A DNA stretch of 64,000 nt from the NCBI GenBank assembly GCA_965234405.1, contig OZ248346.1. One strand, 5' to 3'. Source of the DNA: Planktophila turicensis (GTDB taxonomy: Bacteria; Actinomycetota; Actinomycetes; Nanopelagicales; Nanopelagicaceae). Below the pieces are notes generated by a model that worked only from the letters and a program-made list of their open reading frames with translations, was not told the origin of the DNA and did not search any database. Made by a program: the position numbers and the translations under genes. Shown piece after piece: positions 34,155-41,510 of this stretch. Each line of letters opens with the position of its first letter. Positions within the stretch are counted from its first letter, which is position 1.

Positions 34155-34625
34155 ATGAAGCGCCAGAAGAAATTAGCCCAAATTGATTATGTCGTGAGCT
34201 TGATGGGAGCCATGATGTTGGTCTGCTTCTGGCTCATCATCTCGACACTTCCAGACTTTTTCTTCATTAATCCGCAGGGAACCAGTAGTGAAATCCGCCG
34301 GGCCGAATTGGTTCTATCAACAATTGGTTGGATTCTGCTCTCAACAGTAGCTCCACTACTGCTATTTCTCTATGCAGCAGGTCTTCATGGAGCTCGTAAA
34401 TTTCTTCCGGTTGCTGCGCTGTGGTGGCCAATCAGCCTCACCATCTCTCAAGTTACCGTGTACATACTTGATGGTGCTTTCTATCTAGATTACTTAGTTA
34501 AGTTTCCTGTCTTCATCTTCACCGACATTATTCTTCCGATATTCGTGCTGATTCTCTGGCATGACCTTCGCGAAGATAAACCGTTTGAGATTCATGAAGA
34601 TGCACGAGACTTGCTGCAACCATGA
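34155..34625 (+). CDS. Hypothetical four-helix membrane protein
   Basis: A 156-residue integral membrane protein I do not recognise. Four helices are visible at about 14-32, 52-74, 84-102 and 112-136, with a short acidic cytosolic tail (HEDARDLLQP). A Shine-Dalgarno GGAG at 34147-34150 lies close to the ATG. Its stop overlaps the start of the collagen-like gene by 4 bp, so the two products are probably made together and may interact. Confidence 0.6.
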   Translation: MKRQKKLAQIDYVVSLMGAMMLVCFWLIISTLPDFFFINPQGTSSEIRRAELVLSTIGWILLSTVAPLLLFLYAAGLHGARKFLPVAALWWPISLTISQVTVYILDGAFYLDYLVKFPVFIFTDIILPIFVLILWHDLREDKPFEIHEDARDLLQP

Positions 34626-35317
34626 AAGGTAGAAATCGCTTAGAAGGCTTTTCTTTAATTTCAGTGGTTTTTGGCTTGCTTCTTTCATTCGCAGTTTCAC
34701 AGGCGCTTTCTCCGCTTCCGTCATCTGCACTACTTCTTAAAGCAGATGAAGAAGTCGTTTATGAGACCGCGGGCGAATCTGTGGGCAGCGCATCCGTTTT
34801 ACCTGTAGTTGTCGCTGGTTCAACAGGTGCACCTGGTCAGGTCGGATCTAAGGGAGCGGTTGGTCCGATTGGACCCCAAGGCGAACAAGGGATTCAAGGT
34901 CTTCAAGGTGAAGATGGATTGCAAGGGCCTGCTGGCGAAAAGGGAGATAAAGGCGACCAGGGGATTCAGGGCGAGATAGGTGCAACAGGTGCAACAGGTG
35001 CAACAGGTGCAACAGGTGCAACAGGTGCAACAGGTGCAACAGGTGCAACAGGTTCGTCTGGAAGTAATGGTTCATCCGGAGCAACTGGCGCGCAGGGACC
35101 ACAAGGTGCAACAGGTGCAACAGGTGCAACAGGTGCTGTAGGTCCGATGGGACCAGTTGGACCTACCGGAACATTTAGCAGCGCAGGTTTTGAAGAGCGT
35201 AAGGCATGCTCATTTGTTGATGGGAAATTCAAAATTCCTGTGGGCACACTCATTTTAGGTTCGTGTGCCGAAGTTGGAGTTGAGGGCAAAGACGTTGTGA
35301 TTGTGATGCGCCCCTAA
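34622..35317 (+). CDS. Collagen-like Gly-X-Y repeat surface protein
   Basis: A 231-residue exported protein. It has an N-terminal signal or anchor helix (about 8-30), a short stalk, a collagen-like region of about 110 residues made of Gly-x-y triplets (first mixed GPQGEQGIQ type, then monotonous Gly-Ala-Thr), and a C-terminal 60-residue globular part with two cysteines (RKACSFVDG, LGSCAEVG). Bacterial collagen-like proteins form triple helices and act in adhesion or as fibres. Start ATG overlaps the preceding stop (ATGA). Confidence 0.85.
   Translation: MKGRNRLEGFSLISVVFGLLLSFAVSQALSPLPSSALLLKADEEVVYETAGESVGSASVLPVVVAGSTGAPGQVGSKGAVGPIGPQGEQGIQGLQGEDGLQGPAGEKGDKGDQGIQGEIGATGATGATGATGATGATGATGATGSSGSNGSSGATGAQGPQGATGATGATGAVGPMGPVGPTGTFSSAGFEERKACSFVDGKFKIPVGTLILGSCAEVGVEGKDVVIVMRP
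34979..35050 (+). repeat. Eight perfect 9-bp tandem repeats (GGTGCAACA)
   Basis: The GGTGCAACA unit (Gly-Ala-Thr) occurs eight times without change, and three more perfect copies lie at 35105-35131. Being a multiple of three, slippage would change fibre length without breaking the frame. Confidence 0.9.
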
Positions 35318-35320
35318 TTT

Positions 35321-36226
35321 ATGAATTCTGTTTCATTAGCAATTGATGTCGGAGCTACCAAGGTAGCGGTTGGCTTAGTGACACTCTCGGGGCAGGTGCT
35401 TGCGCGTATTGATGTGAATTCAAAGGCGGGCTCGATTGCAGAGCTCAATGGTTCTTTGGCGGACGCGATTAAGAGCGTGATGGCAACACCTGATGTGGTT
35501 GTGGTGGGTGCGGGAATTGGATCGGCAGGACCTATCGATAATGTGAAGGGCACAATCAATCCGGTCAATATTCCGCATTGGGTTGATTTCTCACTCGTTG
35601 ATTTTGTCCGTGAAGTTTCTGGTCTTGCTTCTGTTCGCATTATTGGAGACGCAAGTGCGCTTGCTTATGCTGAGTTTGTTCTGGGTGCAGGTCGTGGTGC
35701 AACGAACTTGATGGGTATTGTGGTTTCAACAGGAATTGGTGGTGGCGTTGTTTTGAATGGCGCATTCCATGTGGGGCGCACAGGTAATGCGGGAATGATT
35801 GGCCATAGCGTTGTTGTGCAAGGTGGAAATGAATGTGCGTGTGGCCAACGCGGATGTGTTGAGGCGTATTCAAGCGGAACCAATATGGCGAAAGATTTTG
35901 GCGCAGATAACTTTGAGGCTGTGGCTAACGCTGCGCGTTCTGGTGATGGTGCGGCAGTTGCTGCAATTGAAAAAGGTGCGGCTGTTTTAGCTCTTGGGTT
36001 GTTGAATGCGGTGGCGCTGATGGATCTCGACACCATTGTGGTGGGCGGGGGAGTCATGTTGGCCGATGATGTGTATTGGCCGATATTGGTGAAGCACTTT
36101 GAAAAAGAGATGAAAGCGCTCAATTTCCCTGGAAATGTGGCGTTAAAGAAGGCAACACTCGGCAAAGATTCAGGACTTGTTGGCGCTGGTTTGGTTGGAT
36201 TCATCTCACCAACAGAAAGGGCATAG
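35321..36226 (+). CDS. ROK family sugar kinase
   Basis: A 301-residue ROK kinase. The N-terminal phosphate loop is DVGATKVAVG; the catalytic Asp region is IGDASALAYAE; the ROK signature with zinc site is GMIGHSVV...CACGQRGCVEAYSSG. It phosphorylates a hexose with ATP in the cytosol. It is the first gene of a tight operon with a mannose-6-phosphate isomerase-like cupin and a beta-mannosidase, so mannose (or a broad hexose range including glucose) is the probable substrate; that is inference from context. Confidence 0.87.
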   Translation: MNSVSLAIDVGATKVAVGLVTLSGQVLARIDVNSKAGSIAELNGSLADAIKSVMATPDVVVVGAGIGSAGPIDNVKGTINPVNIPHWVDFSLVDFVREVSGLASVRIIGDASALAYAEFVLGAGRGATNLMGIVVSTGIGGGVVLNGAFHVGRTGNAGMIGHSVVVQGGNECACGQRGCVEAYSSGTNMAKDFGADNFEAVANAARSGDGAAVAAIEKGAAVLALGLLNAVALMDLDTIVVGGGVMLADDVYWPILVKHFEKEMKALNFPGNVALKKATLGKDSGLVGAGLVGFISPTERA

Positions 36227-36227
36227 C

Positions 36228-36572
36228 GTGCTGGAATTCTCAGAACGTCCGTGGGGCACTTATCAAGTGCTGCATAGCAATGCCTTTTCACAGGTGAAGG
36301 AAATTACCGTCAAGGCCGGAGCTCGCCTTTCTTATCAAACACATGAAAAGCGCGCAGAGCACTGGTTTATTACTCAGGGGCCAGCGATTGTCACCATTGA
36401 TGGAGTAACAAAGACTCTGCAGATGGGTGAATCAGTTGATATCGCAGTCGGTGTTGCACACCGCATGGCAGCTCCTGAAACAAATGGTGTGACATTTATT
36501 GAAGTACAGACAGGTACTTACTTTGGCGAAGATGACATCGTGCGCCTTGAGGATGATTTCGGCCGCAACTAA
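36228..36572 (+). CDS. Mannose-6-phosphate isomerase-like cupin
   Basis: A 114-residue single-domain cupin matching the C-terminal isomerase domain of type II phosphomannose isomerases: ERPWGTYQVLHS, the metal-binding THEKRAEHWFITQG and GVAHRMAAPETNGVTFIEVQTG. It would interconvert mannose-6-P and fructose-6-P, using His/Glu metal ligands. GTG at 36228 is chosen because the family starts LEFSERPWG and it lies one base after the ROK stop; the longer frame runs into that gene. It overlaps the beta-mannosidase start by 1 bp. Confidence 0.83.
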   Translation: MLEFSERPWGTYQVLHSNAFSQVKEITVKAGARLSYQTHEKRAEHWFITQGPAIVTIDGVTKTLQMGESVDIAVGVAHRMAAPETNGVTFIEVQTGTYFGEDDIVRLEDDFGRN

Positions 36573-38989
36573 TGAAGGTTGTGCGGCGCAGCGTTACTGA
36601 AGGCTTCTCACTCGCACTCGATACACCGCAAGGCCGCAAGACTTTTCCGGCTTCCGTTCCGGGTTCAATCCACACAGACCTCATTGCAGCAGGCGTCATA
36701 GGTGATATTCGCATTGATGGCACAGAGGTAGAACAAGAGTGGATCCGTAACGCTGGTTCGGTTTATGCGGCGCAGATTCTGGCGCAGAGTGGTGGCGGTA
36801 AGTACGAATTAAAGTTTGATGGCCTTGATACCTTGGCAACTGTTTCGGTCAATGGTGCGGTGAAGTTGGAATGCGAGAACATGCACCGCGCGTATTCGAT
36901 TGATGTCACTGATAGCGCAACCGATGCAATGGATTTAAAGGTGGAATTTAGGGCACCTCTTCCTGAAGCGCTGAAGAGACAAGATGAGATGGGTAAATAT
37001 CCCAACCCATATGACATGCCCTATAACTACTTTAGAAAGATGGCATGCAGCTTTGGTTGGGATTGGGGTCCCATCACAGTAACCAGCGGTATTTGGAAAC
37101 CTATTTGGTTGATGCAGTGGGATGAAGGAATTCTTGATGAAGTAGGGATCGTTGCAGATGTTGTTGATGGCATTCCGCAGTTGCGTGTGCGCACGGTGGG
37201 GCGCGGAAGTGCAACGGCTGTTTCAGTGCGCATTAGCGGCCACGGCAAAGAGAAGAGCTATACAACAACGCTAGGTAGCGATGAAGTCATTACCTGCGAG
37301 GGCTTTAAGCTCTGGCATCCACGGGGATTCGGCGAAGCAACGCTGTATTCAGTTGAGGTAACGCTGCTTAACGGTGCAGGTGAAGTCATTGACGAAGCCA
37401 GTAAGCGAGTGGGCTTTAGGCATGTATCTCTTGATCAAAGTAATTTCGGAGATCGTCAGATGTTTGCCATCTGCGTCAACGACAAGCGTGTGTGGGCCAA
37501 GGGAGTGAATTGGATTCCAGATGATCCTTTCCCGCATCGAGTTTCGAAAGAGCAGTATGCGCAGAAGATTCATGATCTTTACTCAGTTGAGGTAAATGCC
37601 ATCCGTGTCTGGGGTGGGGGAATCTATGAGTCAGATGATTTCTATGATCTTTGTGATGAACTCGGAATTATCGTCTGGCAGGACTTCCTCTTTGCATGCG
37701 CGGCGTATCCAGAAACACCTGCGATGTTTGAAGAAGTTGCAGATGAAGCACACCAAGCAATTACTCGATTGGGTTCACATGCGAGCCTTGTGATGTGGTG
37801 CGGTGGCAATGAATGTATTGAAGGTTTCCAGCATTGGGGATGGCAAGAAACGTTAGCAGGTAAAGCGTGGGGACTTAATTTCTATCTCGATACTTTGCCA
37901 GCGGCGCTGGCTGCCTTCGATGGATCACGTCCTTATATTCCAGGTTCTCCTTTCTCGACGCTGAAAGAAGATGTGAAAGATTTTTCTTCAGGAACAAACC
38001 ACATCTGGGATGTCTGGAATGACACTGGGTATCAGCGCTACGAGGAATATTCGCCATCGTTTTCTGCTGAGTTTGGATATAACGGACCAGGTTCTTGGCG
38101 CACGCTAACCAAGGCGATTGGTAAAGCGAATTTAGATTCAGCAGATAGCGATTTAGCCACGCATCAAAAGGCATTCTTCGGGATGGATAAAGTGGCAAAT
38201 GGTCTGGTGCGCGAATTCAGTAAAGAATTTACGCAAGGTCCTGCTTGGTATTTTGCAGCGCAGCTAGTGCAAGCCCGTGCTGTTGAAGTGGGGTTAAAGC
38301 ACTTTAGAAGCCAGTATGAAACCTGTTCAGGATCTGTCTTGTGGCAGTACAACGATATGTGGCCAGCAATTAGCTGGGCAGTTCTTGATTCAGCATCATC
38401 GCGAAAGTTATCTTGGTATGCGATGCGCGAGGCGTATAGGCCGCAGGTATTGCACTTCTCAGGGGTGATGCGAAAGCTGATTCTGATTAACGATACGGAT
38501 ACGCCGTGGCACGACATGCTCAACCTTCATCTGGTGGGCAAGAATGGTGAAGTCATTGAACAGAGTTCACGAGAAGTAGTTCTAGCTCCGCGTTCGCAGG
38601 CAAGTTATGAATTAGGTGAACTATTCAAGACTGTAGAAGTTGCAGCTATTGATGGATATCTGGTGGCAGAACTTGGCGAGATTCGTACCGCTCGACGTAT
38701 CTTGGATGCAGCTGTTCAGGAAGTCTGTGCGCATAACGTGGCATTAGTTGAAAGAGTTGAGGGCAAGCAGGTGCGGGTTCTTGTGCAGGCTGAGTGCTTT
38801 ATTCACGAGCTTTCGATATTGCCTGAATTGGTTGCAGCAGATCGCGTCACGGTATCGGCTGAGCGAGTTACTTTGCTGCCGGGTGAATCAATCAACATTG
38901 TAATTGATTGTTCTAGTAATGAAGATGCTCAATTGGTCGCAGCACAGATTGAAGAGATTACCTGGAGCCTGAACCGCTTAATGAATTAA
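36572..38989 (+). CDS. Beta-mannosidase (glycoside hydrolase family 2)
   Basis: An 805-residue GH2 enzyme. Domain order: N-terminal sugar-binding jelly roll (about 20-170, with FGWDWGP), Ig-like domain, TIM barrel with acid/base WCGGNECIEG and likely nucleophile Glu in FSAEFGYNG, then C-terminal Ig-like domains. No signal peptide is visible, so it acts on imported manno-oligosaccharides and releases mannose for the kinase and isomerase encoded just upstream. The last codons (LMN stop) overlap a displaced copy of the lexA 3' end, beginning at 38986. Confidence 0.88.
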   Translation: MKVVRRSVTEGFSLALDTPQGRKTFPASVPGSIHTDLIAAGVIGDIRIDGTEVEQEWIRNAGSVYAAQILAQSGGGKYELKFDGLDTLATVSVNGAVKLECENMHRAYSIDVTDSATDAMDLKVEFRAPLPEALKRQDEMGKYPNPYDMPYNYFRKMACSFGWDWGPITVTSGIWKPIWLMQWDEGILDEVGIVADVVDGIPQLRVRTVGRGSATAVSVRISGHGKEKSYTTTLGSDEVITCEGFKLWHPRGFGEATLYSVEVTLLNGAGEVIDEASKRVGFRHVSLDQSNFGDRQMFAICVNDKRVWAKGVNWIPDDPFPHRVSKEQYAQKIHDLYSVEVNAIRVWGGGIYESDDFYDLCDELGIIVWQDFLFACAAYPETPAMFEEVADEAHQAITRLGSHASLVMWCGGNECIEGFQHWGWQETLAGKAWGLNFYLDTLPAALAAFDGSRPYIPGSPFSTLKEDVKDFSSGTNHIWDVWNDTGYQRYEEYSPSFSAEFGYNGPGSWRTLTKAIGKANLDSADSDLATHQKAFFGMDKVANGLVREFSKEFTQGPAWYFAAQLVQARAVEVGLKHFRSQYETCSGSVLWQYNDMWPAISWAVLDSASSRKLSWYAMREAYRPQVLHFSGVMRKLILINDTDTPWHDMLNLHLVGKNGEVIEQSSREVVLAPRSQASYELGELFKTVEVAAIDGYLVAELGEIRTARRILDAAVQEVCAHNVALVERVEGKQVRVLVQAECFIHELSILPELVAADRVTVSAERVTLLPGESINIVIDCSSNEDAQLVAAQIEEITWSLNRLMN

Positions 38990-39026
38990 AGCGAGCGCAG
39001 TACTGCTGTAACGATTCCTAGAACTT
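38986..39026 (-). repeat. Displaced lexA 3'-end copy (attachment-site-like repeat, copy A)
   Basis: These 41 bp match the last 13 codons of lexA (39622-39662) at 36 of 41 positions, including the stop codon. Read in the lexA frame all five changes are synonymous (Leu, Ile, Leu twice, Val), so it still encodes VLGIVTAVLRSL plus stop. It marks one edge of the two-gene cassette 39027-39621. Confidence 0.88.
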
Positions 39027-39084
39027 ATCAACAGAGAGCAGAATTCTTAGCTCATAGCGGGGTAGGGGCACCTACCTTCCGCCG

Positions 39085-39324
39085 ATGGATTTCATATACA
39101 GCCGGCATGCACGCCGGCAAATGTTGGAACGCAGAGTAACCGAAGAGGAAATTAATTACGTTTTACATCGATATTCACTGACCTACCCAGCTGACAAGGG
39201 AGGAACATCTCTCTTTGCAGAACTTCCAGATGGGCGCAAATTGGTGGTCTGGCTAGCAAATAGTCGGCCGCTGAATAAACCGTTCTTTATAAAATCAGTA
39301 GCTAGGAGAGATCGACATGTGTAA
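39085..39324 (+). CDS. DUF4258 protein (toxin-like)
   Basis: A 79-residue protein matching DUF4258: an N-terminal SRHARRQMLERRVTEEEINYVLH helix pair, then a strand pair with GRKLVVWLANS and a C-terminal IKSVARRD. DUF4258 resembles BrnT/RelE-fold RNase toxins, but catalytic residues are not established. TACCTT at 39073-39078 ends 6 nt before the ATG. It overlaps the next gene by 8 bp and lies inside the cassette flanked by lexA 3'-end repeats, which supports an addiction-like or defence module. Confidence 0.7.
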   Translation: MDFIYSRHARRQMLERRVTEEEINYVLHRYSLTYPADKGGTSLFAELPDGRKLVVWLANSRPLNKPFFIKSVARRDRHV

Positions 39325-39625
39325 TTCGATTATTGAAATTGACCTTGAAGTCGAGGCTGCGGCAGTTAATTTCCTGCAAAAGGGTTCGGAACGCACTGAT
39401 CCTTTTGGAGAAGATATAAATGTAGATTTCGCGGCAACAGGCGAGGTGGTGTCGGTGGAATTTCTGAGTTTTAAGAAACTCGACTTGACCGAAGCGGAAT
39501 TAATCGCTTTGAATCCTCATGCAAATATGGAAGCAATTTATGCCATTGAGTTTGCACAACGCTTCTTACTCGCAACGCTTTCAGAGGCTTCCTTGCAAGG
39601 TAAGGCAATCGAGGAAGCGAGTTAG
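39317..39625 (+). CDS. DUF2283-like protein (possible antitoxin)
   Basis: A 102-residue protein. The first 60 residues resemble DUF2283 (VDFAATGEVVSVEFLSFKK), a small beta-sheet domain often encoded next to DUF4258 proteins. The tail is helical (YAIEFAQRFLLATLSEASLQ). It overlaps the DUF4258 gene by 8 bp and its TAG shares bases with the lexA stop codon on the other strand. The order toxin-like first, partner second, fits several small two-gene TA-like pairs, but toxicity is unproven. Confidence 0.62.
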   Translation: MCNSIIEIDLEVEAAAVNFLQKGSERTDPFGEDINVDFAATGEVVSVEFLSFKKLDLTEAELIALNPHANMEAIYAIEFAQRFLLATLSEASLQGKAIEEAS

Positions 39626-39662
39626 AGCGAGCGCAGTACTGCTGTAACAATTCCCAAGACTT
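39622..39662 (-). repeat. Functional lexA 3' end (attachment-site-like repeat, copy B)
   Basis: The last 41 bp of intact lexA, the partner of copy A at 38986-39026. If the cassette entered here, this copy was brought by the element and restored the lexA frame while the original end was pushed to copy A. Confidence 0.85.
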
Positions 39663-40263
39663 CACATTGATCGCCATCGATTGGCGCGAAGTCATCATTG
39701 GCAGGAAGCAACCAGATGTGGCCGCTCTTGCGTGAGAATGTTTTTACAGTTGCTTCGCCATCGATCATTGCAGCAACGATGTCGCCATTGTTGGCATCTT
39801 TCTGCTGACGAATAACAACGTAATCGCCATCGCAGATAGCTGCATTAATCATCGATTCACCCTTGACCTTGAGCATAAAGAGTTCGCCCTTGCCAACGAG
39901 TGATTCAGGAAGTGGGAAAGTTTCTTCAATTTGTTGATCTGCAGTGATTGGAACACCTGCTGCGATCGAACCAACGAGAGGGATAAAGCGAGTCTTATCT
40001 GTGTGGGCACCTTCACCGGTCATGCTGTCGGGAAGGACGACCTCCATGGCGCGGCCTCGGTCGGCATCGCGGCGGATGAAGCCCTTCTCTTCCAAGATAT
40101 CGAGCTGGTACTTAACGGATGCGGGGGAGTTGAGCCCTGCTGCCTCACCGATTTCACGCATAGATGGGGCATAGCCCTGGGATTCGGTTGAGGTCTTGAT
40201 GAAGTCGAGGATTGTTACCTGGCGGGTGGTCAGCTCAGGCTTGGGTGTGGGGTTCTTGGCCAT
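39622..40263 (-). CDS. lexA: LexA SOS repressor
   Basis: A 213-residue repressor-protease. The N-terminal winged helix has TRQVTILDFI, YAPSMREIGEAAGL and SPASVKYQL. The autocleavage site is Ala-Gly in GSIAAGVPI; the catalytic Ser is in KGESMINAA and the Lys in EATVKTFSR. RecA filaments trigger self-cleavage and derepress SOS genes. ATG at 40263 matches the family start; a 13-residue upstream extension is unlikely. Two SOS boxes lie in the divergent intergenic region, so it is autoregulated. Its last codons are duplicated at 38986. Confidence 0.96.
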   Translation of the reverse strand: MAKNPTPKPELTTRQVTILDFIKTSTESQGYAPSMREIGEAAGLNSPASVKYQLDILEEKGFIRRDADRGRAMEVVLPDSMTGEGAHTDKTRFIPLVGSIAAGVPITADQQIEETFPLPESLVGKGELFMLKVKGESMINAAICDGDYVVIRQQKDANNGDIVAAMIDGEATVKTFSRKSGHIWLLPANDDFAPIDGDQCEVLGIVTAVLRSL

Positions 40264-40295
40264 ACACAGATTCTTCCACAGGTTGGGGATAAATT

Positions 40296-40309
40296 CAAAC
40301 AAATGTTCG
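40296..40309. promoter_or_regulatory. SOS box 1 (LexA operator)
   Basis: CAAACAAATGTTCG; read on the minus strand CGAACATTTGTTTG, one base off the Gram-positive palindrome CGAAC-N4-GTTCG. It lies 33 bp before the lexA start. Confidence 0.75.
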
Positions 40310-40354
40310 AAAAAATGTTGCAGATGTCAGTGGGCAGGTATATGGTTTTCCTAT

Positions 40355-40368
40355 CGAACAAGTGTTCG
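40355..40368. promoter_or_regulatory. SOS box 2 (LexA operator)
   Basis: CGAACAAGTGTTCG, a 14-bp site with perfect 6-bp arms (CGAACA/TGTTCG), matching the Gram-positive SOS box. It is nearer the LysM suppressor gene, whose ATG is 44 bp away. Confidence 0.88.
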
Positions 40369-40411
40369 AAAACCTTCCCCAAGGTTTAAGGCGTAGCAGG
40401 AGCTGAGAACT

Positions 40412-40780
40412 ATGAGCACATTAACACTTTCAACATATGGCTCTGAAAGCATTGTAAATCAAGCACTTTCGACCGTTCCGTCTGGCATTCGTTTGAATCG
40501 CCGTGGTCGTCTAGCGCGCACCTTTGTGGTTCTCTCTCTCGCTATCGTCTTGGGGTCAGTTGTCAGTGCAAAGGCAGGGGCGGGCACCGATGTGGCACCT
40601 GCTGCTGCCGGATCCTTCATCACAGTCACTGTGGCGCCCGGAGATACCGTCTGGTCGCTGGCTACACGCCTTGCAGATGGCGGCGATGTGCGCTCGCTCG
40701 TCTCAGAGATCATCTCGGTCAACTCATTGGCCTCAGTCGATGTTGCTACAGGTCAGAAGCTACGTATCCCGCTTAACTAG
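40412..40780 (+). CDS. LysM-domain SOS-induced cell-division suppressor-like protein
   Basis: A 122-residue protein with a cytosolic N-terminus, one membrane helix (about 35-55) and a C-terminal LysM domain (FITVTVAPGDTVWSLATRL...VATGQKLRIPL) that binds peptidoglycan. Position and structure match Rv2719c/ChiZ of mycobacteria, DivS of corynebacteria and YneA of Bacillus, which block septation during SOS. It is divergent from lexA with two SOS boxes between them. Shine-Dalgarno AGGAG is at 40399-40403. Suppressor function is inferred from synteny. Confidence 0.82.
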   Translation: MSTLTLSTYGSESIVNQALSTVPSGIRLNRRGRLARTFVVLSLAIVLGSVVSAKAGAGTDVAPAAAGSFITVTVAPGDTVWSLATRLADGGDVRSLVSEIISVNSLASVDVATGQKLRIPLN

Positions 40781-40861
40781 CCAGATCTGCAGGGTTGGCC
40801 GCGACACGAAGACGCGCCACGCCTTTCATCCTGCAAACTCTCAAGATTTGCTTTACAGTTC

Positions 40862-40908
40862 CCACTATATGTAGGGGTCGAAGACGCAAAAACTTCCATA
40901 AGTAGTGG
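40862..40908 (+). promoter_or_regulatory. Paired NrdR-box-like sites
   Basis: Site 1 (40862-40877, CCACTATATGTAGGGG) matches the NrdR consensus ACACWATATATWGTGT at about 12 of 16 positions and overlaps a TATATG -10-like hexamer. Site 2 (40893-40908, CTTCCATAAGTAGTGG) is weaker, about 9 of 16, but starts exactly 31 bp later, the spacing of about three helical turns usual for NrdR tandem boxes. Confidence 0.6.
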
Positions 40909-40985
40909 TTTTACGGTAGTTTAGCCAATTCGCTAATACACCGAAATTTGGGAAAAACTGAGCATTCGAAGGGAGACACGCCGAA

Positions 40986-41507
40986 ATGATTTGTCCGTTC
41001 TGCAGACACGATGATTCTCGAGTCGTCGACTCCCGTCCGGTCCAAGATGGCACAGAAATCCGCCGTCGCCGCGAATGCCCTAAGTGTGGCCAACGCTTCT
41101 CAACACAAGAGGTGGCGCTGCTCAACATCATCAAGCGATCAGGGGCTACTGAACCATTTAGCCGCGAGAAAGTTCTTGTGGGCGTCCGTAAGGCATGCCA
41201 AGGTCGCCCAGTAAATGAAGATGATTTGGTTCTCTTAGCCCAGCGAGTAGAAGAAACCCTTCGCTCAACCGGTCAAGCAGAAATCGAAGCTCAAGAAGTA
41301 GGGCTGGCAATTCTTGCGCCACTACGCGAACTCGATGAGGTGGCTTACCTCCGATACGCGTCTGTGTACCGTAACTTTGCCTCCCTTGAAGATTTTGAAG
41401 GTGAGATTGCACTTCTCCGCGCCCTCCCATCAAATGCAACAACAGCTACAAAAGCAGTAAAAACACCAGATACAACATCAACAGTTCAACAGAAGACGGG
41501 GAAATAA
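40986..41507 (+). CDS. nrdR: Transcriptional repressor NrdR
   Basis: A 173-residue repressor of ribonucleotide reductase genes. The N-terminal zinc ribbon is MICPFCRHDDSRVVDSR and CPKCGQRFST; an ATP-cone follows (SGATEPFSREKVLVGVRKAC, VAYLRYASVYRNF). It senses ATP/dATP and represses when dATP is high. The start is an ATG with GAAGGGAGA as Shine-Dalgarno. It sits 3 bp before nrdJ and downstream of paired NrdR-box-like sites, so it probably controls its own operon. Confidence 0.95.
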   Translation: MICPFCRHDDSRVVDSRPVQDGTEIRRRRECPKCGQRFSTQEVALLNIIKRSGATEPFSREKVLVGVRKACQGRPVNEDDLVLLAQRVEETLRSTGQAEIEAQEVGLAILAPLRELDEVAYLRYASVYRNFASLEDFEGEIALLRALPSNATTATKAVKTPDTTSTVQQKTGK

Positions 41508-41510
41508 CAC

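Noticed and set aside
34979..35131. Short regular repeats suggesting a CRISPR array
   Set aside because: The repeat unit is 9 bp with no spacers, lies inside a coding frame and encodes Gly-Ala-Thr.
34848..35289. Long minus-strand open frames opposite the collagen-like gene
   Set aside because: They arise from the Gly-Ala-Thr repeats read backwards, giving monotonous Leu/His or Pro/Val/Ala runs; no start signal or family resemblance.
35665..36291. A 208-codon minus-strand frame across the ROK kinase gene
   Set aside because: Antisense shadow of a well-supported gene; composition is unlike a protein (Pro/Thr/Ala-rich mirror) and no promoter or ribosome site is seen.
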